Shown: positions 26,286-36,701 of the stretch, one piece after another
Layout: the number at the start of each line of letters is the position of its first letter
How positions within the stretch are numbered: the first letter of the stretch is position 1
Assembly (NCBI RefSeq): GCF_011386835.1
Contig: NC_088791.1
Location: 127,572,943 to 127,636,942 of the forward strand
Reading direction: 5' to 3'
DNA length: 64,000 bases
Origin: Chrysemys picta bellii
Taxonomy: Eukaryota; Chordata; Testudines; Emydidae
Translations under genes and position numbers: made by a program
The notes under the pieces: generated by a model
The model's database searches: none
Told to the model about the DNA's origin: nothing
Seen by the model: only the letters and a program-made list of their open reading frames with translations

Positions 26286-26648
26286 CAGTGATACTCAGAC
26301 TGAGGCTTGGAAGCCATAAGTGGCTCTTTGCACGATATTAAAACACTCTGTGATTTAATTATTAACTAATCAGAATGTTTTTACTATGTTATTAATCAAT
26401 TATGGTTGATATAATGATACTTGGTCAGTCATTTTGCTATAAGAATAATATATATTCTATAAATTATTATATAGTATTCTCTCTCTTTATATGTGTGTGT
26501 GTGTGTGTGTATAAAAATGCATTTTCTTATAATTCTCATTGTTTCCTTTGTTCCCTCTGTTAATGAAACAATTCACACTACTGTGGCTCTTTTGGGTAAT
26601 GTTGATCGCTAATTTGGCTCCTGAACCACTGAGGTCTGAGTATCTCTG
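26286..26648. mobile_element. 363-bp hAT element with perfect 8-bp TSD
   Basis: Termini are CAGTGATACTCAGACT and GGTCTGAGTATCTCTG. Duplications of CTCTAGGT at 26278-26285 and 26649-26656 are identical. The interior is AT-rich with a (TG)n tract at about 26491-26512 and no ORF. Confidence 0.92.
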
Positions 26649-27797
26649 CTCTAGGTTCTACCACAACAGAAATAATTAATAATTAATTGGACTTCCTTTC
26701 ATCTTGGGTTGTGTTTTTGGCTGGGGTTCCTACCCTCCCCATACTGTTCCTGTCCTACTGCCACAGGCAAATGCCCATAGAAACGTATTATGTCTCTGTA
26801 CTTAGATCCTGTCCAGCCCAAAAGACATCAAGGAGATGAGTAAATTATGTGCATCCTTCTATTATGTGTGAAGGTATGTGTTGCAAATAACTGGTGCCCT
26901 ACAGGCACATCCTTCTACATGTGAAGCTTAAATGAAATTATTCAGAATTGTTTGTCCCCCATGTGGATGTCTTGGAAAAGATACCATAACATAGCATTTC
27001 AACTACAGAATTGGGACTAACATCTGACATTTCATAAAAATGAATATTTTAGTTCTCTTGGAAGATGCCAGATTGATATTGCGGGAAATTTAATTCCTCT
27101 GACGTGCCTCAATCCTAGCCGGAAGGGACTCGCTTTAGAGTCAAATGAGTTGTTGCTTGTGTCCATTCAAACATTAGCATCTCTGCAGGAACTACCTACC
27201 AGTGGTCCTCTGAGTGTCAGTGGGTTTTATGCTAGAGACCCAAGCACTAGGAACGGAACTTGTATAATTTAATCTAAAACATTGTGTTTCTTAAAAATAA
27301 GTCTCCTATGTTACAAACACCACCATTTATCATTTGCATGAACAATTTTAATACAGATGTAATTGACTATTTGTTTGTTTCCTTTTTTGAATTTGTAAAT
27401 GAAAATATCCAATCAGCTTCATTGTGTCTTGTTTAGAGCGAATTTCATTTTGAGGTTCTTGAGTGCACAATGCTGCAAAAACCGCAGTGGGATTTTTTTT
27501 AGCTTTGTGTTAGAAATGTTCCCATGAGTTTCAATTAGATTTGGCTTTTTTAAAATTGTTTTTATGGAATATTTGTGTCAAAGGAAGAAGGGCGGATCCA
27601 AGAGTGCCCCCCCCCCTTTTTTTTTGGTAGGTTAATTGCCTTTTTTTTTTTTTTTTTTTTAATTCAAGATAAAACTTGGTTAACTTGACTAAAGTCAGTG
27701 GGACCTCATATGAGCTATATTACTCGTGTACAAGTGTTCGCAGGGTCAGGATCATACTTTTTAAGTATCTTTCTCTACTAAACTGCATTTTAGAAAT

Positions 27798-27825
27798 GTG
27801 TGTGTGTGGGGGGGGGGAGGGGGGG
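27798..27825 (+). repeat. (TG)n followed by G10-A-G7 tract upstream of the last ATXN10 exon
   Basis: A short TG repeat runs into ten G (27808-27817), one A, and seven G (27819-27825). It ends 70 nt before the terminal exon. The transcript strand is the G-rich one, so an RNA G-quadruplex or hnRNP-type splicing enhancer is possible. Confidence 0.85.
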
Positions 27826-27874
27826 TCATTCCAGAATTAAAATGAGCATTCTGTTTTGTCTGTAAAATGAGAAA

Positions 27875-27883
27875 TTCCTTAAT
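27875..27883 (+). promoter_or_regulatory. ATXN10: U12-type branch site (TTCCTTAAT)
   Basis: TTCCTTAAT matches the U12 branch-site consensus TTCCTTRAY. The likely branch A is 27882, 13 nt before the last intron base (27895). This is inside the 10-20 nt window typical of U12 introns, and there is no long polypyrimidine tract. With the donor at 3172 it gives two independent U12 signals. Confidence 0.88.
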
Positions 27884-27895
27884 TCTCTCCTATAG

Positions 27896-28086
27896 TTGTG
27901 AATCAGTGGGCCGTGTATGCCATCCGAAATCTCACTGAGCAAAACGAAAGAAACCAAGAGGTTATTGCACAGATGGAGCAGCAGGGACTGGCAGACAATT
28001 CCATCCTCAAGAACATGGGTTTGGAGATTGAGAAACGAGATGAGAAGCTAATATTGAAATCTGTTAGAAAGAACCCAACTTCATGA
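27896..28086 (+). CDS. ATXN10: ATXN10 terminal coding exon
   Basis: The acceptor is CTATAG at 27890-27895. The first two bases (TT) complete the codon begun at 3171, giving F. The reading frame then gives VNQWAVYAIRNLTEQN, an acidic/polar helix, GLADNSILKNMG, and ends EKLILKSVRKNPTS before TGA at 28084-28086. This is the ataxin-10 C-terminus; AIRNLTEQN, QGLAD and EKLILKS are strongly conserved, and the length matches other vertebrates. The segment is the last armadillo-like repeat plus a short basic tail, in the C-terminal part involved in self-association in studied orthologues. No frameshift or stop interrupts it, so the gene looks intact here. Confidence 0.95.
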
Positions 28087-28605
28087 GCAGTCCCATGTAA
28101 ACTTTTTGAGGATTGTCACCAAGTAAAAAGAAGGCTTTCCCAAATAATACAGTATGAAGGCCCTGTTAGGATTTCCATTTTTTTTTCCAGTTTAAGTTCC
28201 AATCTGCTGGAAGCGTTATTACCTTTTCCAGAGAAACTGTCAAACAATAATGGTCATTCACCACTGTGACACATGAACACCACAAATGCAAAAACCTTTT
28301 CAAATCTGGAGATTTGCAGTAATTTCATTAATTCTTTGTTTTGCTAGTGGAAAAGTGTCATGAAGTCAGGAAACTGATTAATGGTTACTTATCTCATTTG
28401 TTATACCTGAAGATAATGATGGTTAAAAAGTCACTATGAGATATCACTTCTGTGATATGTTAAAAGCAGCAGCGCTGAATCAGTAAACGTTGGTACTTCA
28501 AAAAATAAATAAGAATGTTTAAATATTTGTATTTATATAATGCAATGACAGTGAAAGATTGGATAAATACTTTCTGAATTAAACACATACGATGCTGCCT
28601 TCTGT
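28087..28605 (+). other. ATXN10: ATXN10 3' UTR (putative)
   Basis: AT-rich sequence after the stop. A canonical AATAAA lies at 28504-28509 and a variant ATTAAA at 28578-28583. The latter is followed about 15 nt later by a GT-rich CTTCTGTGTATTT that could be the downstream element. A further AATAAA at 29282-29287 would extend the UTR to about 1.2 kb. The end point is inferred. Confidence 0.6.
28504..28509 (+). terminator. ATXN10: Canonical poly(A) signal AATAAA
   Basis: First AATAAA after the ATXN10 stop, 418 nt downstream. ATTAAA at 28578 is the nearby alternative. Confidence 0.5.
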
Positions 28606-31600
28606 GTATTTAAATTATTCGTAAGTTATCTTTTCTACCTTGTTACTTTCAGTCATTATGCTGAGTATGTTAAAAACAAAGTTGAAGCTGTTGTGGCAAC
28701 AGATGCTGCATTCCTCTGCTCTGGGGCATGTCTATATTTTGGAGACTTGGATGTTTATTTGAATTTTATTTGTTCCTTTGGATGGTAACTCAACCCTCTC
28801 TCCTTTTATTTTGCACTTCTCATGGGTTTTCTGAACTCTGGCAGACGGCTGAAGAGGTAGTTTCTCACTGTGATTAATTCTAGCAGTTTCTTTTCACCCC
28901 TCTGCCTTTCCAAAACATTGACAAAACTCATTTCCAGTTAATTAATTCAAGAGAGGCAGAAGAATGGAAGGCCCTGCCTCTTCATTTTAGGTACCCTCCT
29001 ATATTGTTGTTGGACCCGGCCACTGTGGAATGTGGCATGAATGAGATGGGTGGAAGAAAAAGTGCATGATTAACTCTTCTTGTTCTGAACTGTTGCTTTA
29101 GAAATTAGGGAACATGGCTCTTGATGAATTAAGCAGAACAAAAGTTATTATCTAATGGTAATTTTATTAACTCTGTATATACTACTACTATGAATGAATT
29201 CTGTTCTGTCCCACAAAAGGGTCTTATTAAATTAAATTGCTCATGTTCAACTATCACTTCACTCATCACTTTATTTGGAATAATAAACTTCTGTCAATAT
29301 AAATGCATGAGAGTTTAAACAACCATATTCAAAGGGAAAATGAATGTAGTTTTTTAAACATTAAGACATTTATATTTATGCTTATCTGCATCCTAAATTA
29401 TTGGGGGAAGCTGAAATCCTTCCATTTAAACACATGATCTAGGCATTTATAGTGTTCACCTGACGTGTCGATAAAGCTGACTTGATGAGATTATTGCCCA
29501 GCAGTAGTGCACTCATTTTAGGCAATCTTTGGCTTTAGGCTGGGGGCTATCGGGCTGCAGCCCCTTTTAGTTCTTTAGCCATCTTATGTAGTCAAGTGTC
29601 GAAAAACACAAAGATGATCACATGCACGAAGGTAGGACTACCACTTCTCCTTTCTAATATAAATATCAAAGAGAGCATATCAAAGCATAAGCTTATGCTC
29701 CCAATACTTCTGTTAGTCTTAAACTAAGGACCCTCTGTTGCTTTTTACAGATTCAGACTAACACGGCTACCCCGCTGAAAAGAGAGAAAAGGTTCTCTTT
29801 GATTTCAAAAGCCCAAATGTGTTGCCTAAAGAAAAACAACAAAATAATAAATATCTTATTTGGGATTTTTAAATGATGTGGCAGAAAAGTGTCTTGACAG
29901 CACACTGGAAGAATTTTTTTGAATTGCTTCATCTGTTGCATTCCAGTTTATAAAAGCTATATAGGATTCAGTACCATCTCTAGTTAAATGGCACAGGGAA
30001 TACTTTTTGTGTTCTTTGTGGAGTCTACACTGTCAGTTTCCAGTTCCTTGATAACTCCCATAAAATTTACACGTCATGTTTAGGCTGCAGCTTAGCTAGT
30101 AGTTAAATCGTTATTTAAGATCAGCTATGTTTATCATCGTTCATAGCACTGAAGTATGGCAACTCAATTCTATCACGCAGTTAAAGAAAAAACTTTAAAT
30201 TTTTATGTTCTCAAAATAAAATAAATGTAATGTGTTTTTCTGTAAAAGTAAATGGATTTAATCTTTGGTTTTTTATCTTAAAAACTTTAATGAAGGATTT
30301 GTGAAAGGCACTAGCACTTAAAAAATAAAATGGAAGTATTTAAACTTATAATTCTAAAATCTCCGAATTTTCAGATTTATTTTAGAAACATTTACAGAAT
30401 TTACATTAGATAATATAATGCAGTGTTGAAAATGTAAGATGAACAAAAATGCAACCTGGACAGAAAATGAGCTTTCTTTGCAAACAACAATGCAAAGGAT
30501 TTCTTTCTATTCTGGGTTATAATGAGTTAAAATCTTGTCCACAAAGCAAATCCAGATAAATCTTTGGTTGTGGAATAAGCAGTGGGAGTTCCCTTTTCCT
30601 TTTAACCAGTTTGGAATAGACACTTTTCTTAACTCAATGGTTGTATGCCCACCAATGGAATATATACAAACCCATAAGTATAAGCCAAATAATAACAAAC
30701 ACAAATAAATAAAAGGGTTTTTTGTGGCATTACATAATGGAGTAATAGTTGTGTTTTCTAAATGGGAAATGTAAGGCTTTCATAGTATAAAACATGCTGA
30801 TTACTGTATTGTGAGTGGCTGGCTTTTGATTTTCCTGGATGGATTAATTCTCAGAACACAACAGCTTCCTTGTCCTCCGCCAATGGAGTTCCAGCCTCCA
30901 AGAGATTTGTTTTATATGCTAGAGGATTAATACAGCACACGAATCAGTTATAAAAAAGCAAGCCTTATTGAGTTTGTAGAGAGGCAAAGCAGTCAAATCA
31001 AGTCTTGTGACCATCTTATTGCTTTCAAGAATTTCAAACAAAAGTGATCCTTTTTTTTTTAAGGTCTATTTATTAAAAGTAAAGTGGGATTTTCATAGTA
31101 ATGAGTGGATGGATTTTAACAGGGGTTTTTGCAAGTTGAGAGAAATAGATTTGAATGTTTCTCAATTTATTTCTGAATTGTATCCAGGATCATCTAATAA
31201 TGTTGAGTTGATGTGTTCTATATAATATGTACATCATGAGTATTAAAAAAAAATTCAGACATTTAATGTAATGGCCACAACATTTATTCAATCGTTTGTC
31301 ATTTTCTTTCTTGATTTATTTGGAAGCTCAAACAAATATATTAATCTCACTGATGTGATAAAGCAATTAAAACTGAATTTAGGTTCAATTGTGACAAAAA
31401 CTGTTTTAAACACTTAAAGTCCCTCTTCTGTATGGTTTTGTTTTATGGTAACGTAGTTTGATATCCTCTTACAATATATTGTCGTAGTTTGACATCTCAA
31501 AATACAAGAATAAATATAAAACCTGTCATCATATAAGGCTGTAGAGAAGAACCAAAAAGTATATATTTTCCCTGTTTCTTAATTATAAATGGCATTCTGA

Positions 31601-34584
31601 ATATACAAATGACCTTTTTTCAAAGTTTCAGTAATTATTCATTATAGAGTACACCTCATGTTTGTATTAGAAAGCTCCAGTTATTAAAATAACTGTTGTA
31701 TATTTGAGAGATGCAAAATTTTGAACTCTGAGATTGTCTCATGGGGTACAAGTGTCCATGGTATCTGAGGCAAAAACCCTTATTTGCAGAGTCCCCACAC
31801 TGCTGTCCAAGGTTCTGATAATGTCCGCTGCTTTTAAGAATAAGAAATTTGTAATTCTTTATAAGACTTAAAATATAGTGATTTCAGATTTTTATTGGTG
31901 CTTTCCCGGTATCTCTCAGTAGTTGTTTCACAGTATAACATGACTACAGTTCAGTAAGAATACAAATAATATATTTTAATGCAGACACAAAAGTAGAATC
32001 ATTCTTAGTTAATCGCATATGAAAGATCTGTAGGCCATTGTGACCAGCTCCCCTATAATTAATTACAAGAGAGTCGTCATAGCAGGATCTGGTAGGGATG
32101 GCTATTTCTAAGGTTACCTAACACTTCCCATTATCAGACCCTGTTTTCCATTGTTTATAACTTTGCCAAACTTTAACCATTCAGGCTAAAATTTTCCATG
32201 CCAGATGTCTGCCTCATGCTGAATCTTTTTTTTATTTTTGGAAGTGTCTTCTAAAATTGGTCAGCCATTTCCAAGAACAATTAGGGAAAACATTTTGACC
32301 ATGCTAAAAAACATTCATGCAGAGTTTTTTTGTTTTGTTTTTTTGAAAGGCCGAGGCATATAACCCTTTGGAAAATCTCAGTTCACACATACTGGTTAGA
32401 GTTCAGCAGCTAAATTTTCTAAAGAGTCCATCTGCATTGGACATGCTCCCACCCAGGGCTGCAGGGGCTGAGCAGGACACTTGCTCCAATTACTGCTATA
32501 CTGGCCTCTGCAGGCTGCTAGGACCCAGGCAACAGGAACTAACAGCAGGGCAGCCGTCCATCCTGTGTTTTCAGTGCTCCCTCTGCTGGTATTCCTGTAG
32601 TGTGGAGGAGACAGTCATTTGACTCTCATACAGAGAGGACGAAACTGGAACTTGGAGTCGGGAGGCAGCAAAGGAAGAAGATTGGGAGGAGGCTGGGTTG
32701 GGAGACTCAGACTGGGAGCCAATCTGTCAAAGCACCTGCCTTTGTTTCGTATTCCTCCTTAAACTCAATTTGTTGCAAGATTCTATCAGTCTTTCTTCTG
32801 ACCCTTTCTTTGCTGTCCCTTCCCGAAGTATTGTCTTGTGTATCTTAAGTTGTAAACTCATTAGGGCAGGGAACGTTTCTTAACCTCTATGTAATTTCAT
32901 ATTTGATGATCAAACTTATGTTTTCTTGTCAGTTCGAGTCAAGAGACAGTTAAAATTCCTTCATATTTATATAATGCCTTTTATCCAAATAAATCCTGAA
33001 GCACTCTAAAAACTTCACTGATATACATATATGTGTTACGGTTGCGGCGTGGCAGCTCTATAGTTAAGGCTGTGCTATATACTTATATAAGGAATTAAAC
33101 CTCTCTGTTGGCATGAAGATAGTGACTCCTAAAATTTAGTGCACTTAATCTTTAAGCAGGGAATGAATTTTCTGAGAATTTACAAGTAAATGTGTTAAGT
33201 TACAGTTGCTGTAAAATTAGTTCTTTAGAAAACTTCTTGTTCAATCACCTTTTTTTATTTTTATTTTTTTTGACTCTCACTAGCAAATAAATTCTTGACT
33301 TCTAATGTTTGAAAATTAACGTCAGGGCTACAGCAAAATCTAAGTCATAGGCCTGGAGCCTGCACTTAAAACCATGCAAGCTGACTCTTGTCCCCAGGCT
33401 GAGCGTCACTGAAGATCAGAGGGCTCCCGTCAGACCCCTGTGCAGGATCAAGGATCAAGGCCTTAATGTGTTGCTTTTGATTTATTAGGTATTAGAAACA
33501 ATTCTATCTGCCACAATGTTTACTGACTAATATTTCCAGTTAATATTATTTTCATTGACTGTATCATTAAATGGATACTCCAAAGGCTAAGATTTATTTT
33601 AATTGTTTCTTGCCCTCATTGTTGTGAGGAAAACCCTGAGAATATGGAGCATAATCCAGTGCTGTCTTTGTTTCTGCAGACAACCTGAACCAATAGCTCT
33701 GAGTAGTATGAATTGCCCCATCCTCAATGGTGGTGTCAACTGTGAAAACTAAAGATGGCAAACTAAATATCAGTATTGTTAATTAGCTGATAATCTTAAC
33801 ATATTTACACTTACTACAGGAAATTAAAAAGATTTTGATGTATAAATAATGTAGTTTATCCTCCCCTATTTACTGCCCTTACTCTTTTGAGTACAGAGAA
33901 TTTTCAAGTAAATCTGCTAATTAGTTGGAGTTATAAGCATATTGCAGTAACTTCTTTTTTTTTAAACCCTGCCAATAAAAAAAATTGACATTTGAGAGCT
34001 GAAAATAACTTACTTAAAATATACTACATGGGATTTTTTAGTTCTATTAATATAAAAATATTCTATTCGATTAACAGTTTTAATAGTCATTTCTATTTAT
34101 GCTTTGATATTTATTGTATAATTGTTAATCAAATTTTACATGAAATCAATTTAACATCAAGCATCACAGCATACATTGTAGCTTGTGTCCTTTACCTCTG
34201 ACAGAATGGGAGGTACAGCTAACTTATGCAGAAATTGGAGAACAGACAGAGAAAGCTTCTTTGATACAAGAATTACATTATGACTGAAGCACTTACGTGA
34301 TCATTGCTTTATTGGCTGAACTATAAGGACTACAAGGACCTGCCTATAGTAACTTGTTATGGCCTTTCCATACACTTTTGCAAATTTAATTAGGAACCAA
34401 TGTTCTGTTTGGGGTGATGCCAAGTAAGGGTAATAGATGGGATGAGGAAAATCAGTTTTCAACATTATCTATGGAATGGCTACAGCTCTTTCATGATATG
34501 TAATTATAGTATTGTAAGATCAGAGCTAAGTCTGTGCATTGCATTGCTATTTTTAGTTCTTTGATGTATGTAGTGAATCAGGTG
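28606..34584. other. Intergenic DNA downstream of ATXN10
   Basis: AT-rich and mostly unique-looking. I recognise only the Penelope-like tail at 29676-29778 and an L2-type tail near 32840-32880 (TAAACTCATTAGGGCAGGGA). The AATAAA at 29282 may still belong to ATXN10. No conserved exon was seen on either strand. Confidence 0.6.
29676..29778 (+). mobile_element. Penelope-like element tail with 8-bp TSD
   Basis: CTTATGCTCCCAATAC, TCTGTTAGTCTTAAAC, CCCTCTGTTGCTTTTTACAG and CAGACTAACACGGCTACCCC are the 3' end of a reptile Penelope-like element. The same end occurs at 45560-45655. AAAGAGAG flanks it at 29668-29675 and 29779-29786. The 5' junction carries the palindrome AGCATAAGCTTATGCT, the scar of an inverted 5' extension like the one at 45438-45655. 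Confidence 0.75.
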
Positions 34585-34762
34585 GTGGGTTGGACCAAAA
34601 CACATCATCACTAACCAGTGGCTTAGGGCACTGACCCAAGAGTCAGAAAACGGGCTATTTCCATCCGTGCCACTGAATTGCTGTGTGACCCTGGGGAAGT
34701 CATTTTTCCTCTCTGTACCTCAGTTTCCCTATCTGTTAAATAGGGGTGATACCGCCTTCTGT
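34585..34762 (+). repeat. MIR SINE
   Basis: GCTGTGTGACCCTGGGGAAG, then CCTCTCTGTACCTCAGTTTC, then CCCTATCTGTTAAATAGGGG: the MIR core and tail in the expected order. Confidence 0.85.
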
Positions 34763-34784
34763 ATACCCCAAATTAAAAAACTTA

Positions 34785-36701
34785 GTAAGAGAATCAAAAA
34801 GTGCCACCACTGCTAAACAACAAAGTAAAAGAAGTGGTTAGAGGCCATTAAAATTGGAAGTCAAATTCTACTGAGGAAAATAGAAAGGAGCATAAACTTT
34901 GACGACTCAATTGTAAAACTATATTTAGGCAGGCCAAAAAAGAATTTGAAGAGCCACTAGCCAAAGATTCAAAAACTAACAGCAAAAAAAACATTTTAAG
35001 GTACAACAGAAACCAGAAGCCCACCAAATAATCAATGCAGCCCCGGAGATCAAAGTGCTAAAAGAGCACTCAAGGAAGACAATGCCATTGCAGAGAGGCT
35101 AAATGAAGTCTTTGCATTGGTGTTCACTGCAGAAGATTTGAGGGAGATTCCCACACCTAAGCCATTCTTTTTAGTTGACAAATGGGAACTGTCCCAGATT
35201 GAGGTGTCAGTAGAGGAGGTTTTGGAACAAACTGATAAATTAAACATTACTAAGTCACGAGGACCAGCTGGTATTCATCTAAGAGTGCAGAAGAAATTCA
35301 AGTATGAAATTGCAGAACTATTAACTGTGGTATATAAATAATTTAAATCAGCTTCTCTACCCGATGACTGCAGGCTAGCTATTGTGATCTTTTAAAAAGG
35401 CTCTAGAGGCAATCCTGGCTATTACAGGCCGGTAAACCTCTCTTCAGTACCAGGCAATTGGTTGAAACTATAGTAAAGAACAGAATTATCTCACACAAAC
35501 ATGAGCATGATTTGTTGGGGAAGAATTGACATGGCTCTTTTAAAGGGAACTCATGCCTCCCCAATTTATTAGAATGCTTTGAGGGGGTCAACAGAGATGT
35601 GAACAAGGATGATCCAGTGGATATAGCGTACTTGGACTTTCAGAAAGCCTTTGACAAGGTCCCTCACCAAAAGCTGTGAAAGTCATGCAGTCATGGGGTA
35701 AGAGGGAAGGTCGTCTCATGGGTCAGTACCTTGTTAAAAGGCAGAAAACAAAAGTTAGGACTAAATGGTCCGTTTTCAGAATGGAGAGGGGTAAATAGTG
35801 GTGTCCCCCAGGGATTTGTATTGGGACCAATGCTGTCCAACAGATTCATAGATGATCTGGAAAAAAGGGTGAACAGCGAACTGATAAAGTTTGCAGATGA
35901 TACAAAACTACTTAATATAGTTAAGTTCAAAGCCGACTGTGAAGAATTACAAAAGGATCTCACAAAACTGGGTGACTGGGCAACAAAATGGCAGATAAAA
36001 TGTTGATAAAGGCAAAGTAGTGCACACTGGAAAACATAATCCCAACGAGACATACAAAATGATGGGGTCTAAATTAGATGTTGCCACTCACGAAAGCGAT
36101 CTTGGAGTCATTGTGGATAGTTCTCTGAAAACATCTGTTGAATGTGCAGTGACAGTCAAAAAAGCTAACAACGTTAAGAGCCTTTAGGAAAGGTATAGAT
36201 AATAAGATAGAAAATACCATGATCCCACTACATGAATCTATGATGCATCCACGCTTTGAATAGTGTGTGTAGTTCCAGTCTCCCCATCTGTTATTTACTC
36301 CTTCACATAACACAAGAACCAGAGGTAATCCGATGAAATTAATAGGCAGCAGGTTTTAAACAAAAGGAAGTACTTCTTCACACAACGCACAATCAACCTG
36401 TGGAACTCTTTGCCAGAGGATGTTGTGAAGGCCAAAACTATAATGGGATTCAAAAAAGAATTAGATAAGTTCATGGAGGGCAGGCCCCTCAATGGCTATT
36501 AGACAAGCTGGTCAAGGATGCAACCCCATGCGTTCACTGTCCCTAGCCAGAAGCTGGGAGTGGATGACAGGGGATGACTCACTTGACGTTGCCTGCTCTG
36601 TTCATTCCCTCTGAAGCACCTGACTTTGGCCACTGTTGGAAGCCAGGATACTGGGCTAGATGAACATTGGTCTGACCCAGTATGGCCGTTCCTACGTTCT
36701 T
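34785..36701 (+). mobile_element. CR1 LINE copy with internal deletion
   Basis: The copy starts in ORF2 before the RT. ERSINFDDSIVKLYLGRPKK (near 34890-34950), FTAEDLREIPTPKPFF (35117-35175) and NITKSRGPAGIH precede RT blocks GVPQGFVLGPML and KFADDTKLL (35800-35915). It ends in the diagnostic CR1 3' terminus CTGACCCAGTATGGCCGTTC. Around 36283 the text jumps from the late ORF2 segment (CTCCCCATCT) straight to GTTATTTACTCC, losing roughly 250 bp present at 6745-6920 of the first copy. In-frame stops make it inactive. Confidence 0.92.

Larger units (their letters stand above)
3172..27895 (+). other. ATXN10: ATXN10 last intron, 24.7 kb, U12-type signals
   Basis: The intron separates the exons 3108-3171 and 27896-28086 and is phase 1. 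Its donor and branch motifs fit the minor (U12) spliceosome; see the two site entries. Most identifiable content is transposon relics, listed separately. Stretches without an entry (for example 7324-12170, 16080-17340, 22263-25960 and 26657-27790) hold AT-rich single-copy-looking DNA with short simple repeats: (GCTT)n near 10478-10497, AATA-type tracts at 14436-14455 and 14957-14975, TAA repeats near 23289-23310 and a C run at 23637-23656. I see no exon in them. Confidence 0.85.
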
